Part shown: positions 63,412 through 64,000 of the stretch, one piece after another
Layout of the letters: each line of letters opens with the position of its first letter
Position numbering within the stretch: the first letter of the stretch is position 1
DNA from: Ryuthela nishihirai
Taxonomy: Eukaryota; Arthropoda; Arachnida; Araneae; Heptathelidae
Assembly: GCA_038380435.1 (NCBI GenBank)
Contig: JAWZYU010000025.1
Coordinates: 45,206,691 to 45,270,690 of the forward strand
Direction of reading: 5' to 3'
DNA: 64,000 bases
Notes under the pieces: generated by a model
Seen by the model: only the letters and a program-made list of their open reading frames with translations
The model's database searches: none
Told to the model about the DNA's origin: nothing
Program-made: the position numbers and the translations under genes

Positions 63412-64000
63412 GCAAATTCGTTAATTAGGGATGTGTAGTCTAGAGTGGCAGCCAATGTAGATTCAATAGAAATTAATGACAGATTTCTAAGTTTTGTTTG
63501 GCTTATTGAACTTCTTAAGTAATGTTTTATTAATTTTAATTTGGAAAAACTTCTTTCCCCACTAGCTACAGAGACAGGGAGTGTTAATAAAATTCTCAGA
63601 GCTACAACAATATTCGGATACAAAGTAATTAAGTTATTTTGGCACAAATAATTTAAAACATCCAAAGGCTTCATAGAATATGGTAGCATTCGGGATGCAT
63701 CACGTAATTCTTCTTGAAGATCATTTGCATTTATATCTGATTCATTTTCGACCGAAAGTATTGACTGGAACAATAATTTTCTAGCGTTTTGTCATCTATA
63801 TCCTAGATTTTTAAAATGTCATATAAAAACTGAAATTTTTTGCTATGGGTTTCCAGAAGCGTGAATCGTTCATTCAGACAATTAAGAGTAATGTCCAGAA
63901 TATAATTGAAAAAGTTTATTTTAAATTTATTCTCTCCTGTTAAGGGTTGATCGACAGTTTCTTCATAGTCAAATTGACGCTTTTTCCTTCTGGCTCTAAC
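63412..64000 (-). pseudogene. hAT-superfamily transposase, C-terminal part, running off the window
   Basis: Minus strand. Upstream part: RKKRQFDYEETVDQPLTGEN and ILDITLNCLNERFTLLETHS, then an in-frame stop (LKI-TAG, about 63806). After a shift the frame 63378-63773 gives the hAT dimerisation region: ALRILLTLPVSVASGERSFS, KLKLIKHYLRSSISQTKLRN and LSLISIES. The (A)SGERSFSKLKLIK block is typical of the hAT C-terminal domain, as in ZMYM1-like and related hAT proteins. One stop and one frameshift make it a pseudogene. The catalytic start is outside the window. Ends of the element are not visible; a SINE-1 with target duplication lies just beyond its 3' end. Confidence 0.88.

Noticed and set aside
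1..64000. CRISPR array, operon or prokaryotic system
   Set aside because: No regular short repeats with spacers, no dense gene array or ribosome-binding sites; the sequence is plainly an animal genome with spliced exons.

Overview
The window is eukaryotic: AT-rich, intron-rich and crowded with transposon remains. It carries one confident host gene, the 3' part of a SETD1 (Set1-type histone H3 lysine-4 methyltransferase) gene on the + strand. Six exons can be read (3338-3632, 13088-~14175, ~30695-30838, 33956-34084, 39860-40117, 48708-48881). They encode an acidic Ser/Glu-rich segment, the N-SET region, a WDR5-binding (Win)-type motif, and the SET and post-SET domains, ending at a TAA at 48879-48881. 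The 5' part of the gene lies upstream of the window. Introns run from about 3 to 16.5 kb. Everything else that can be named is mobile DNA or simple repeat.

The organism is an invertebrate animal. The jockey-type and RTE-type LINEs, many Tc1/mariner elements and large AT-rich introns suggest an arthropod. From memory the jockey ORF1 looks like copies common in arachnid genomes, so a chelicerate is my guess, at low confidence. No protein sets the taxon.

Layout. 1-3337: several copies of a tRNA-derived SINE (SINE-1, about 385 bp, Pol III A and B boxes, a conserved core, and a tail ending in AAAACAACCCAACC). 3.3-14.2 kb: two SETD1 exons, with the intron between them holding a long-TIR MITE, a 5'-truncated RTE LINE, SINE-1 copies and a Tc1 transposon split by a hAT MITE. 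14.2-30.7 kb: a large intron with a pogo-like MITE, a Tc1 fragment joined to a jockey LINE 3' end, a mariner fragment, a jockey 5' end holding a SINE, and two opposed RTE copies. 30.7-40.1 kb: three exons, a Tc1 element with an internal 158-bp triplication, and two RTE 5' halves. 40.1-48.9 kb: decayed Tc1 elements, nested SINEs, a piggyBac copy with intact ends, then the last exon. 48.9-64 kb: the SETD1 3' UTR, a duplicated RTE 5' end, a jockey ORF1/ORF2 start, Tc1 remnants, a second tRNA-derived SINE (SINE-2), a Penelope-like reverse-transcriptase fragment, a piggyBac MITE, more SINE-1 copies and the end of a hAT transposase.

The elements do not form a pathway with SETD1. They are a record of nested insertions, several provable from exact target-site duplications. 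No transposon copy looks intact. No RNA gene, CRISPR array, or convincing second host gene was found.
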